A DNA stretch of 20,845 bases, taken from JANQIO01 sp038746745. Its GTDB lineage: Bacteria > Pseudomonadota > Gammaproteobacteria > Pseudomonadales > Halieaceae. The position numbers were made by a program, and so were the translations under genes. The notes under the pieces were generated by a model, which had not been told where the DNA came from, ran no database searches, and worked only from the letters and a program-made list of their open reading frames with translations. Positions 6,513 to 13,555 of the stretch are shown piece by piece. The stretch covers positions 1-20,845 of the forward strand of contig JBCDKJ010000061.1 of the NCBI GenBank assembly GCA_038746745.1, read 5' to 3'. Numbering within the stretch: the stretch's first letter is position 1; each line of letters opens with the position of its first letter.

Positions 6513-6604
6513 AGTTCATAAACACTGCCAACGCGCGTAACGTTTTTCGTGCTGTAATGCCGGTTTAACTACTCCTTTTACCCATCAATGACAGGGACCT
6601 ACAG

Positions 6605-7357
6605 ATGAAGAAATTATTTCTGATTGTCTTTCTTGGCGTGCTGCTTTCACCCGTGGCCGCAGTGCAAGCCGATTCGACGACCGAGAAAATCCAGGCCGCG
6701 CTGCAGCTCGATTATCGAACCGACAAGGAGCGTGCCCGCGATAGAAACCGCGAGCCGGAGGCTGCCTTAGCTTTCATGGGACTGCAGGATGACATGCGTG
6801 TCTTCGAGTTCGGTCCAGGTGCAGGCTGGTACACCAAGATCCTGGCGCCGGTTTTGAAAGACAAAGGCGAACTCATTGTGGGCTACCCCGCGGCGTGGCT
6901 GGCCGAACTGGACCCATTCAGCGATGCACCACAAATGGAGAAAGTGCGGCGCGTTAATCTGGATATGGGCTGGGATGACAATGAACTGGTCTATACCTTT
7001 GAAAACTTCGACCTCGAGTCCAGCAAGCTGGATATGTTTCTCAATATTCGCAACTACCATAACCTGTCTTTGGAAGATCGCGCAGGTTTTAACAAAGCGG
7101 TCTTCAAGGCTCTGAAACGGGGCGGCAAGTTTGTGATTATCGATCACACCCGCCGTCATATGCAGGCGGATAACCCTGAAAACTGGCGCCGGGAGGATCC
7201 GGTGTTGGTACTGACTGAGGTGCAGAGCGCGGGATTTGAACTGGAGGCTTACTCAGACATGTTCTACCGCCCTGATGATTCGCTGGAGTTTGAAGTAGGT
7301 CGTAAAACCGTGACAGGCAATACTGACCGTTTCTTCTTCGTATTTAAAAAGCCTTAG
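6605..7357 (+). CDS. Exported class I methyltransferase-fold protein (COG4798-like)
   Basis: This 250-residue protein has a clear signal peptide (MKKLFLIVFLGVLLSPVAA, likely cleaved after VQA at residue 22) followed by a class I methyltransferase-like domain. Motif I is intact as VFEFGPGAGWYT (66-77). A later LDMFLNIRNYHNL segment and the GGKFVIIDHTRR strand-turn fit the same fold. This resembles the COG4798 group of predicted methyltransferases, many of which are exported. How a periplasmic protein would obtain SAM is unclear, so the true activity is open. AGGGAC precedes the ATG. The gene ends 46 bases before the dehalogenase and could share its transcript. Confidence 0.78.
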   Translation: MKKLFLIVFLGVLLSPVAAVQADSTTEKIQAALQLDYRTDKERARDRNREPEAALAFMGLQDDMRVFEFGPGAGWYTKILAPVLKDKGELIVGYPAAWLAELDPFSDAPQMEKVRRVNLDMGWDDNELVYTFENFDLESSKLDMFLNIRNYHNLSLEDRAGFNKAVFKALKRGGKFVIIDHTRRHMQADNPENWRREDPVLVLTEVQSAGFELEAYSDMFYRPDDSLEFEVGRKTVTGNTDRFFFVFKKP

Positions 7358-7403
7358 CGATTGTTCCCTCCATCGATGCAACAGACACCAAGGAGCGATG
7401 GCC

Positions 7404-8306
7404 ATGACTATTGACGCCAAGCGTACACCAGACACCTGTTTCGACAGTCTGCCGGGTTACGAATTTCAGCCGCACTATGTGGATACGCTCGCGGGCTACG
7501 AGGGTTTGCGAGTGCATTATCTGGACGAGGGACCGGCGGATGCCTCTCAGGTCTTTCTCTGTCTGCACGGTCAGCCTAGTTGGAGCTATCTCTATCGAAA
7601 AATGATTCCTGTTTTTGTCGCGTCGGGCGCCCGCGTGATCGCGCCCGACTGGTTGGGCTTTGGTAAATCCGATAAGCCAATCGCTGACGATGTCTATACA
7701 TTCAACTTCCATCGCGACATGCTGGTGGCGTTGATAGAGCACCTCGATCTGCATCACATCACTCTGGTGTGCCAGGACTGGGGCGGCTTGCTGGGCCTGA
7801 CAGTACCGCAGGATATGCCGGATCGGTTTGATCGACTGCTGGTAATGAACACCGCGATTGCGGTGGGCACATCGCCAGGGGAAGGCTTCGAGGCGTGGAA
7901 GGCCTATGCCGCCAGCCAGCCTGATATGGATATTGCCGCGTTAATGCAGCGCTCCTCTCCCATTTTGTCGGCGCAAGAGGCCGCTGCCTATGCCGCACCC
8001 TATCCAGATGTGACATATAAGGCCGGCGTGCGTCGGTTCCCGGAAATGGTGATGGTGACGCCCGATATGGAGGGCGTTGACGTGTCCAAGCGAGCCGTCC
8101 AATGGTGGTCGAAGGAATGGAATGGCAAAAGCTTTATGGCAGTTGGCATGCAGGATCCGGTTCTGGGCCCGGCTCACATGGAAGCGCTGCGTAAGATCAT
8201 TCGTGGCTGTCGGGAACCCATGCAAGTTGCCGAGGGTGGTCACTTTTTGCAGGAGTGGGGAGAGCCCATTGCGCAGCAGGTGCTTCTAGCGTTTGGTGAC
8301 CAGTAG
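7404..8306 (+). CDS. dhlA: Haloalkane dehalogenase, subfamily HLD-I (DhlA-like)
   Basis: This alpha/beta hydrolase of 300 residues hydrolyses carbon-halogen bonds in haloalkanes to alcohols. It resembles Xanthobacter DhlA along its whole length, including the start (RTPD), HYLDEG, WSYLYRKMIPVF, SGARVIAPD and GFGKSDKP. The catalytic set is visible: nucleophile Asp125 in VCQDWGGLLGL with halide-binding Trp126, the second halide-binding Trp at 165 (GFEAWK), the HLD-I acid Asp251 in VGMQDPVLGP and His280 in GGHFLQEWGE. The oxyanion region reads HGQP (55-58), whereas DhlA has HGEP, so Glu56 of DhlA is Gln here. I chose the ATG at 7404, eight bases after AAGGAG; the ATG at 7398 is too close to that site. 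The substrate is unknown. Confidence 0.9.
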   Translation: MTIDAKRTPDTCFDSLPGYEFQPHYVDTLAGYEGLRVHYLDEGPADASQVFLCLHGQPSWSYLYRKMIPVFVASGARVIAPDWLGFGKSDKPIADDVYTFNFHRDMLVALIEHLDLHHITLVCQDWGGLLGLTVPQDMPDRFDRLLVMNTAIAVGTSPGEGFEAWKAYAASQPDMDIAALMQRSSPILSAQEAAAYAAPYPDVTYKAGVRRFPEMVMVTPDMEGVDVSKRAVQWWSKEWNGKSFMAVGMQDPVLGPAHMEALRKIIRGCREPMQVAEGGHFLQEWGEPIAQQVLLAFGDQ

Positions 8307-8360
8307 CCCCACTGTTTCCCTCAGTTCGCGTTACGGCTCGCTGTGCGCGACGTGCTTGCG

Positions 8361-8918
8361 CTATAAAGCGTCTACAAGATGGCGGATGTCGTTGGAGAGT
8401 GATGATGTCGCAAAGTTGTTCGCTTTGGCGAATTCCTGTTCCTCTTCCAGCCCGCTCAAAATAATGCTGTAGCACACATGCTGCCGCGGGCGTGCTTTTT
8501 CGTTGCTGGAGTCGCAGGCAGCGGTAGCGAGCTGTTTCCACTTGTACATACGCGAACCAACCAACCTGGAGATATCCGTATTAACGTTTTCCAAGCGCTG
8601 TTCCTGCAGTCGCCGAAGCTTGGGTGCACCCGGAGAGTCTGACTCTATCAGCGCCATAGTACGGTAGCGCTCGGTGAGGAGCGCTTGGAGCCTTGTGCAC
8701 CAGCGGCTCTCGAAGTAATGCCCTATGGCGTTGACCTGCTTAGCCAACTGTGAACGTACGGTAGCGGCTGAATCAAACACAGCGCCGTCACGTTCCATAT
8801 AGGTGACAACTGAGCAAACAGCACTGTCGTCCGCCCAAGCGCTTGCGCTGCCGGGTGAAGCCAGCAGGCCAGTGAACAGGGCGATGACCAAAAACCTCGG
8901 AGCGAGGGCGCTACTCAT
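8361..8918 (-). CDS. Secreted protein of unknown function, four cysteines
   Basis: I do not recognise this 185-residue protein. It starts with a signal peptide (hydrophobic residues about 8-22, likely cleaved near ASA or AWA at 27-29), so it is probably periplasmic. The mature part is mostly charged and helical, with four cysteines (35, 74, 135, 149) that could form two disulfides. A central Arg/Glu/Leu-rich stretch (about 98-120) could form an amphipathic or coiled helix. It lies 96 bases downstream of the response regulator gene on the same strand. That gap contains candidate operator sequences, so regulator control is possible. No lipobox or membrane anchor is seen. Confidence 0.7.
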   Translation of the reverse strand: MSSALAPRFLVIALFTGLLASPGSASAWADDSAVCSVVTYMERDGAVFDSAATVRSQLAKQVNAIGHYFESRWCTRLQALLTERYRTMALIESDSPGAPKLRRLQEQRLENVNTDISRLVGSRMYKWKQLATAACDSSNEKARPRQHVCYSIILSGLEEEQEFAKANNFATSSLSNDIRHLVDAL

Positions 8919-8979
8919 TTGCTAATTACCTTATTGAAAGAGCAGCGAATTCTGAGCGTGTGATCAGTTTTAGGCTATT

Positions 8980-9014
8980 CGTAGAATTACGTTAGCCAGC
9001 ATACGTAAATTTAC
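8980..9014. promoter_or_regulatory. Palindromic candidate operators between regulator and secreted protein gene
   Basis: CGTA-GAAT-TACG at 8980-8991 has perfect four-base arms, and GTAAATTTAC at 9005-9014 is a perfect 10-bp palindrome. Both lie in the 96-base gap upstream of the secreted protein gene, next to the response regulator stop codon. LuxR/FixJ-type regulators bind short inverted repeats, so these are candidate sites; no experiment or search supports this. Confidence 0.3.
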
Positions 9015-9641
9015 TTATGTTTCAGGTGTCAGGTGGCCAACGGTGTATAGCATATCCAGCAGTTGAACGACGTTAGCAGCATTCATCTTGGTCATGATTC
9101 TGCCGCGATGCACTTCGACCGTACGTGTGCTGATGTCCAGGATATGTGCAATTTGTTTGCTGGATTGTCCCTGCGCTACCCAGCGCATGATTTCTAACTC
9201 CCTCGGTGTGAGTGCTTCGAGCCGAGACTGAATCTGAGATTTAACCAGCTGTCTGTAGCGGCGTTCGATATCAATGCCTACCGCGCGTTTTACCGACTGC
9301 CTTACTGACTCTGCCTGGACGGGCTTTTCTATAAAGTCGACAGCGCCAGCTTTCACCACATCGACAGCGGTACGCACGCTGTCGATACCGGATACGAAGA
9401 TGATAGGAATTTCATTGCCGCCTTCAGCAAGAATCTCCTGTAGTTCCAGGCCACTCATGCCGGGCATGCAGACATCGAGTAGAAGGCATCCCGGCGCCTC
9501 CGGTCGAAACGCCATTAGAAACGTCTCCGCGGAGTCATAGGTTTCAACGCGGTAGTCTTCACCCCGCAGCAGGGCTTCCAGCAGCGTGAGGGTTGTTGGA
9601 TCATCATCGACCGCGTACACGGTGGCCTGATGCGCCATCAT
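9015..9641 (-). CDS. FixJ/StyR-type two-component response regulator (REC-LuxR HTH)
   Basis: This 208-residue response regulator has an N-terminal receiver domain (1-120) and a C-terminal LuxR-type helix-turn-helix (about 140-205). Receiver residues are complete: acidic pocket VDDD (11-14), phospho-acceptor Asp56 in LLLDVCMPGMSG, Ser84 in FVSG and Lys106 in EKP. The output domain has LTPRELEIM (144-152) and the recognition region KQIAHILDISTRTVEVHR. It is of the FixJ/TodT/StyR kind, which answer to PAS-containing kinases. No sensor kinase is in this window, so it is an orphan here. AAGGAG lies eight bases before the first ATG. A secreted protein gene follows on the same strand. Confidence 0.93.
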   Translation of the reverse strand: MMAHQATVYAVDDDPTTLTLLEALLRGEDYRVETYDSAETFLMAFRPEAPGCLLLDVCMPGMSGLELQEILAEGGNEIPIIFVSGIDSVRTAVDVVKAGAVDFIEKPVQAESVRQSVKRAVGIDIERRYRQLVKSQIQSRLEALTPRELEIMRWVAQGQSSKQIAHILDISTRTVEVHRGRIMTKMNAANVVQLLDMLYTVGHLTPET

Positions 9642-9840
9642 CGTGATCGCTCCTTAGAGGTTACCGATATTCCGAATTGCTGCGGTCAGCAGGCTTCGCT
9701 CACCTGAAAGTATAGAGCAGCTATCGAAAAAGTGGTGTTTGCGTTGATAAAGAGTATTCATCGCGTTGCCTGCAGCGTTTAGCTTTGAGACCCTATGTGC
9801 TGTGAGACTCTCAGCTAATAATAAAAATATCGGACATTCT

Positions 9841-10971
9841 ATGATTAGACACCTGCTAGCAGGTTTGGGCCTGTCTTTACTGGTCGCTTGCGGTGACTCG
9901 AACGACTCTTTTACGCCCGCGCCTGCATTACCTGACTTTACCGCTGCCGATGCATGGATGAGCGACTTCGTAGAAAACGAAGCAGCGTTCCCCGGAGGTT
10001 CATACATCATTGTAGGTCGGGAGCTCGGCGTGATGCACAAAGCTGTCTTTGGTAATCAAACCGAGGACAGCCTGGTGCTGTTAGCGTCTACCACCAAAGT
10101 CCCTACGGTGACTCTGCTCATGGCGTTGCAGGATGATGAAGCGATTGACTTCGATACCACAATACCGATTGCCAGTTATCTGCCCTGGATGGGTGTTTGG
10201 GATACCGCCATCACCACAGAACATCTGGTATCAAATCGCTCCGGCATTCCTGGTTTGATAAACGTCTTCATTAACCAGTCGTCTTACCTGCCACACTCCT
10301 GCCAGTTTTTACCGCTGGGAACGCTGCAGGCCTGTGCTGAAACCATTTTTACCTCGCCACTGCCTGGACTGGTGAGCACCCCTGCCGGCACTGCGTTTGA
10401 TTATGGTGGCAGTCAGTGGCAGCTCGCGGGAGCGGTTGCAGAGCTGGTGGGGGGTGGCACCTGGAATCAGCTATGGGATTCTTATATCGCCGAGCCCTGT
10501 GGCCTGGAAATCGCAACCTACGGTAATAACCTGTCGAACCCTACAGAGTGGGATGGCATGCCTGAGAGCCTCATTGGGCGCGATAATCCCAACCTTGAGG
10601 GCGGGATGATGAGCAACCTGGACGATTACGCCAAATTACTCTTGCTGCACCTCAACGATGGTCTCTGTGGAGACACTCGCGTGATGAGCTCTGAGAGTGT
10701 TGCGTCCATGCGCAGACCGTTGACGCAGGACGCAGATGGAGGCGGCTATGGCATGGGCTGGTGGTTGGAACCAGCGCCTGATGCTGGACCGGTTACCCTG
10801 TTCACAGACGGCGGTTTCTACGGGTCACTGTCTTGGATCGATACCACGCGCCGCTATGCTGGCGTCGTATTCTTCGAGGAATATACTGGTACCCAGGGAA
10901 ACGTAGGCAGTGGCGGTGTTCGCGACGAGCTGATTCCTATCATCGAAGTGGCTATCGACGCGGTGCGGTAG
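9841..10971 (+). CDS. Serine hydrolase lipoprotein, beta-lactamase (class C/EstB-like) family
   Basis: This predicted lipoprotein of 376 residues has a serine beta-lactamase/DD-peptidase fold. The signal peptide ends in lipobox L-V-A-C with Cys17 lipidated; Asp at +2 is absent, so outer-membrane sorting is likely. The catalytic Ser-x-x-Lys is STTK at 83-86. The second motif is Tyr188 in FDYGGS, where class C enzymes have Tyr-x-Asn. A late FTDGGFYGS segment stands where KTG/HTGG is found. Such proteins include esterases, peptidases and 6-aminohexanoate-dimer hydrolases more often than true antibiotic beta-lactamases. I use the ATG at 9841 because an upstream in-frame ATG (9766) would put 25 residues before the signal peptide. 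The residues after Cys17 closely resemble those of the acylase lipoprotein nearby. Confidence 0.85.
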   Translation: MIRHLLAGLGLSLLVACGDSNDSFTPAPALPDFTAADAWMSDFVENEAAFPGGSYIIVGRELGVMHKAVFGNQTEDSLVLLASTTKVPTVTLLMALQDDEAIDFDTTIPIASYLPWMGVWDTAITTEHLVSNRSGIPGLINVFINQSSYLPHSCQFLPLGTLQACAETIFTSPLPGLVSTPAGTAFDYGGSQWQLAGAVAELVGGGTWNQLWDSYIAEPCGLEIATYGNNLSNPTEWDGMPESLIGRDNPNLEGGMMSNLDDYAKLLLLHLNDGLCGDTRVMSSESVASMRRPLTQDADGGGYGMGWWLEPAPDAGPVTLFTDGGFYGSLSWIDTTRRYAGVVFFEEYTGTQGNVGSGGVRDELIPIIEVAIDAVR

Positions 10972-10976
10972 TGACA

Positions 10977-11177
10977 CTATTCCTCGTAAACGATCAGGTC
11001 GCCAGGCTGGCACTGTAACTCGCGGCAGATGGCGTCAAGGGTGCTGAATCGCACGCCCTTGACCTTGCCGGTTCGTAATAGCGAGAGATTCTGTTCCGTG
11101 ATGCCAACGGCCTGGGCGAGCTGTTTGCCGTTGACTTTTCGCTCTGCCATCACGATATCTAAACGCAGTTTGATCAC
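10977..11177 (-). CDS. XRE-family HTH regulator (YozG-like), partner of DUF2975
   Basis: This 66-residue protein is almost entirely one Cro/CI-type helix-turn-helix domain. It has VNGKQLAQAVGITEQNLSLLRTGK (helices 2-3), VRFSTLDAICRELQCQPGDLI and a short acidic end. It matches the YozG-like group, which regularly accompanies DUF2975 membrane proteins. The start is a GTG at 11177; this N-terminus (MIKLRLDIVMAERK) fits family members. The next in-frame ATG, at 11150, would remove the first helix. It begins 12 bases after the DUF2975 gene ends, so the two form an operon. It converges with the beta-lactamase-fold gene, five bases apart. Confidence 0.9.
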   Translation of the reverse strand: MIKLRLDIVMAERKVNGKQLAQAVGITEQNLSLLRTGKVKGVRFSTLDAICRELQCQPGDLIVYEE

Positions 11178-11189
11178 CCCGATAGATAC

Positions 11190-11711
11190 TCAAACGAACT
11201 GTTTGTTTTCAGCGTCGGCGCGCATACCCGCCACTAGCAGATCTGACATCACCCACATGACCAGCCCGCCCACGAATAATGCGAGCTCGTTGCTGCCTAG
11301 TGCAATGGAAAGCATTTTCTCACCAGGTGGATGATTCCAGCTCAGGAGAACACTCATCACTCCCTGATGCAGTGGTTTTGCTATCGCCTGCATGATCAAT
11401 AGCAAGGAGAACATACGCAGGTTGCGACTGTTCTCTGCGTCAAACCATTGGCCCTGTGCAAAACTGGCGAAAGCTCTCCGCAAGTAAATCACGCCCAGGT
11501 AACCTACGCAGAGATAGACAAGCGTTGCCACCCAAAGGCTGTACCACTGCCATGGCGCAACGGACTGCCAGCGAATGGGCAGGCCAATAGTGTTCATAGC
11601 AAGGCCCTGAAATCGCTCGAAGGCGACGAGTGAAAGGCCGGCCATAACGGGCAGCGCCAGCATCCATACTGTTGCAAACCAATACACTATGGCGGCGAGT
11701 TTCTGAGTCAT
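11190..11711 (-). CDS. DUF2975 membrane protein
   Basis: This is a 173-residue inner-membrane protein with about four hydrophobic segments (roughly residues 7-30, 57-77, 100-125 and 140-162). The WFDAENSRNLRMFSLLLI stretch between the second and third segments is typical of DUF2975 proteins. Function is unknown; the family is commonly found with a small YozG-type XRE regulator, as here. It is first in the two-gene minus-strand operon. An inverted repeat about 33 bases upstream of its start is a candidate regulator site. Confidence 0.88.
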   Translation of the reverse strand: MTQKLAAIVYWFATVWMLALPVMAGLSLVAFERFQGLAMNTIGLPIRWQSVAPWQWYSLWVATLVYLCVGYLGVIYLRRAFASFAQGQWFDAENSRNLRMFSLLLIMQAIAKPLHQGVMSVLLSWNHPPGEKMLSIALGSNELALFVGGLVMWVMSDLLVAGMRADAENKQFV

Positions 11712-11743
11712 GAGTGGGTTCCCCCGCTGGCTTGAAAATCAAG

Positions 11744-11769
11744 TAAAACAATAATACATTAATGTTTTA
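11744..11769. promoter_or_regulatory. Inverted repeat TAAAACA-N12-TGTTTTA, candidate operator
   Basis: TAAAACA at 11744-11750 is the exact reverse complement of TGTTTTA at 11763-11769. The right half overlaps a second palindrome, ACATTAATGT (11756-11765). It sits in the AT-rich divergent region between the DUF2975-XRE operon and the small exported protein gene. Autoregulation by the XRE protein is a reasonable guess. Confidence 0.4.
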
Positions 11770-11788
11770 ATTTAACAAGGGTGCCGAA

Positions 11789-12130
11789 ATGCGTGTGTCA
11801 TTTATATCAATTCTCTGCTCAGTACTATTTCTGCTACCCCACGGCGCCGCTGCGTTGACAGTGGATCAACTGCTTGATGCATGCGACGCAGCGCAGCAAC
11901 CCTGCCAGAATATCCCATGGGTTCAGGCGTATATGGGGGGTGGGTTCGATCTTATTGCGAGCCTGCAAGAGCAGACTGACCACCTTTCTCCGGTTTACTG
12001 CACTTCACCCAGGCAGCTGTTTGATGTGCCCGCTGTGGCGGCGTATTTAGAGAGCCGACGCGAACAGGACGGCGACAAAAATGCGATGCTGATTTTTGTG
12101 CGCTACCTGCGAGAGCGCGGCGGGTGCTAG
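11789..12130 (+). CDS. Small exported four-Cys protein, Rap1a/Tai-like
   Basis: This is a 113-residue protein with a signal peptide (about 1-22, ending GAAA). Mature cysteines lie at 32, 39, 71 and 113. The order fits the Rap1a/Tai family as I remember it: LLDAC, a second Cys before a helix (VQAYMGGGFDLIASL), a Cys followed by QLFDVPAVAAYL, a long helix, and a Cys at the very C-terminus. Founding members are immunity proteins for type VI secretion amidases, but many homologues stand alone with no known function. No type VI gene or effector is seen here, so an immunity role is not supported. AAGGG precedes the ATG. Its TAG stop overlaps the stop of the convergent gene. Confidence 0.6.
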   Translation: MRVSFISILCSVLFLLPHGAAALTVDQLLDACDAAQQPCQNIPWVQAYMGGGFDLIASLQEQTDHLSPVYCTSPRQLFDVPAVAAYLESRREQDGDKNAMLIFVRYLRERGGC

Positions 12131-13536
12131 TTGAGAATGGGATCGAGGCGGTGAAACAGCGGGTTATCGTCATCCGGATCGGTGCCTGCGATGATCATGG
12201 ACAGGCGCAGGGTGCGTCGGTGCATGATAGGCACCAGCGATGAATCCATGCTTGCGTCTGCTGTATTGATGAGTTCTGCCAGCGCAGCATCGGCGGTAGT
12301 GAGGTTGGCGTAAGACTCACCAGTCAGACTACTGATATCTGCGATAACTTCTTGCTCAAACCAGTCTCGATAGCGGGCATGGTTCAGCAAAAAACTGGGG
12401 ATGGCGTGCAGCAGGTCGCGTTCCCAGCCCTCAAACGCGGTCGAGGTTGGCAGGCGTTCAATATCCGCCATCAATTTGCGCAGGCCGCTGTCTTCCCAGG
12501 GCTTTATGACCGGCTCAGGAAGCTTAAGATCGTAGCGCAGGGGGATGGCCTGCAATTCAGCTACGGCTTCATAGGCACGCCGGGAAATACTGGCCACTTC
12601 CAGCATGCCCTCAATCCAGTTGGCGCCGCGCACTTCAGGCAGCATGAAAAACTTGGCGGCGATGCCTGAAAGCTGCAGAAAACCCACCGTGTGATATCCC
12701 ACCACGCGAAGGTCTACAGGTTCTCCGGTAATCTCGCCATAACGTCGATATAGCGCGGGAATGTCGCCCATGTTCTCGTAAGGGTGGCGGCCGCGAAAGC
12801 AGGCCAGGTCCCAGTGAGTGTCGCCGATATTGGCGATCTCAAAGTCGAGTAGTGCCAGAACCTCGGTACCGGCTGACATAAACTGCCCGGCGTCACCCGC
12901 GATAAAGTGAGCCTCATTGCGGTGTTCCGGCACATTCCGACGTAGCCACAGTTGCAGGAACTGGAATGTCGTATCCACCTCTCCTGAGCGCTCTGCGTAG
13001 GCATACATTTTTTCCGGTGCTGCCAGGGCAATGTCCCGGGCGGTAGCAGGCGGATCTGACAGGCGGCGTATATGCGCAAACTCACTAACAGGCACAGCAT
13101 GCATGGACGCCAGGTGCCCCATGTAGGCAAGCATCGCCTGCCAGCGCTCGTCGCTTAGTGTGGAGGGATTGTCGATGGCGGTGTGCAGCATGCCGGGTGC
13201 CCGGTCTTCGGTTTCAACCCAATCCATGACGAAGGCCTTCGGTGTATCTACCCAGCCAAAAATATGGGGCACTCGAATACCGTTGGCTTCTAAAACCTGC
13301 ATCACCTCCATTTCAAAGCGCAGGTCATGCTTACCGGCGATAGGCCGATCACCGCGAAACAGTACCGATTGCTCAGTGCCATTTACATAGAAAGTTACCT
13401 TCCACTGAGGGCGCCAGCGCTCCAGCCGCGTAATGTTTGTGACGGTACCGCTAAAATGCTCACCAACCCAGGCATGGATGCCGTCGAGGCATTGCTGCTC
13501 GAAGGCATCCTGATCCATATCGCGCGGCTCAGACAC
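12127..13536 (-). CDS. APH-fold phosphotransferase family protein with altered catalytic motif
   Basis: This 469-residue protein has an aminoglycoside-phosphotransferase/choline-kinase fold in its first 300 residues. The metal-binding part is conserved as ALLDFEIANIGD (Asp231) with DLACFRGR after it. The catalytic loop, normally H-G-D-x-x-x-x-N, reads A-G-D-A-G-Q-F-M (213-220): Asp215 stays, but the His and Asn positions are changed. The C-terminal 170 residues are an extra helical region. Relatives are often found near acyl-CoA and lipid genes; the substrate here is unknown. The start used is a GTG at 13536; an ATG at 13518 is equally possible and neither has a good ribosome site. It follows the acylase gene by 19 bases and may be translated by coupling. 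Confidence 0.8.
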   Translation of the reverse strand: MSEPRDMDQDAFEQQCLDGIHAWVGEHFSGTVTNITRLERWRPQWKVTFYVNGTEQSVLFRGDRPIAGKHDLRFEMEVMQVLEANGIRVPHIFGWVDTPKAFVMDWVETEDRAPGMLHTAIDNPSTLSDERWQAMLAYMGHLASMHAVPVSEFAHIRRLSDPPATARDIALAAPEKMYAYAERSGEVDTTFQFLQLWLRRNVPEHRNEAHFIAGDAGQFMSAGTEVLALLDFEIANIGDTHWDLACFRGRHPYENMGDIPALYRRYGEITGEPVDLRVVGYHTVGFLQLSGIAAKFFMLPEVRGANWIEGMLEVASISRRAYEAVAELQAIPLRYDLKLPEPVIKPWEDSGLRKLMADIERLPTSTAFEGWERDLLHAIPSFLLNHARYRDWFEQEVIADISSLTGESYANLTTADAALAELINTADASMDSSLVPIMHRRTLRLSMIIAGTDPDDDNPLFHRLDPILN

Positions 13537-13555
13537 AGCCGTTAGCGCGCCTGGA

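Noticed and set aside
9654..10040. Minus-strand open frame upstream of the response regulator
   Set aside because: It overlaps the lipoprotein signal peptide region of the plus-strand gene and has no recognisable features.
9841..10971. Antibiotic-resistance beta-lactamase
   Set aside because: The second motif (YGGS) and the lipoprotein context fit the broader serine hydrolase family; no resistance role is supported.
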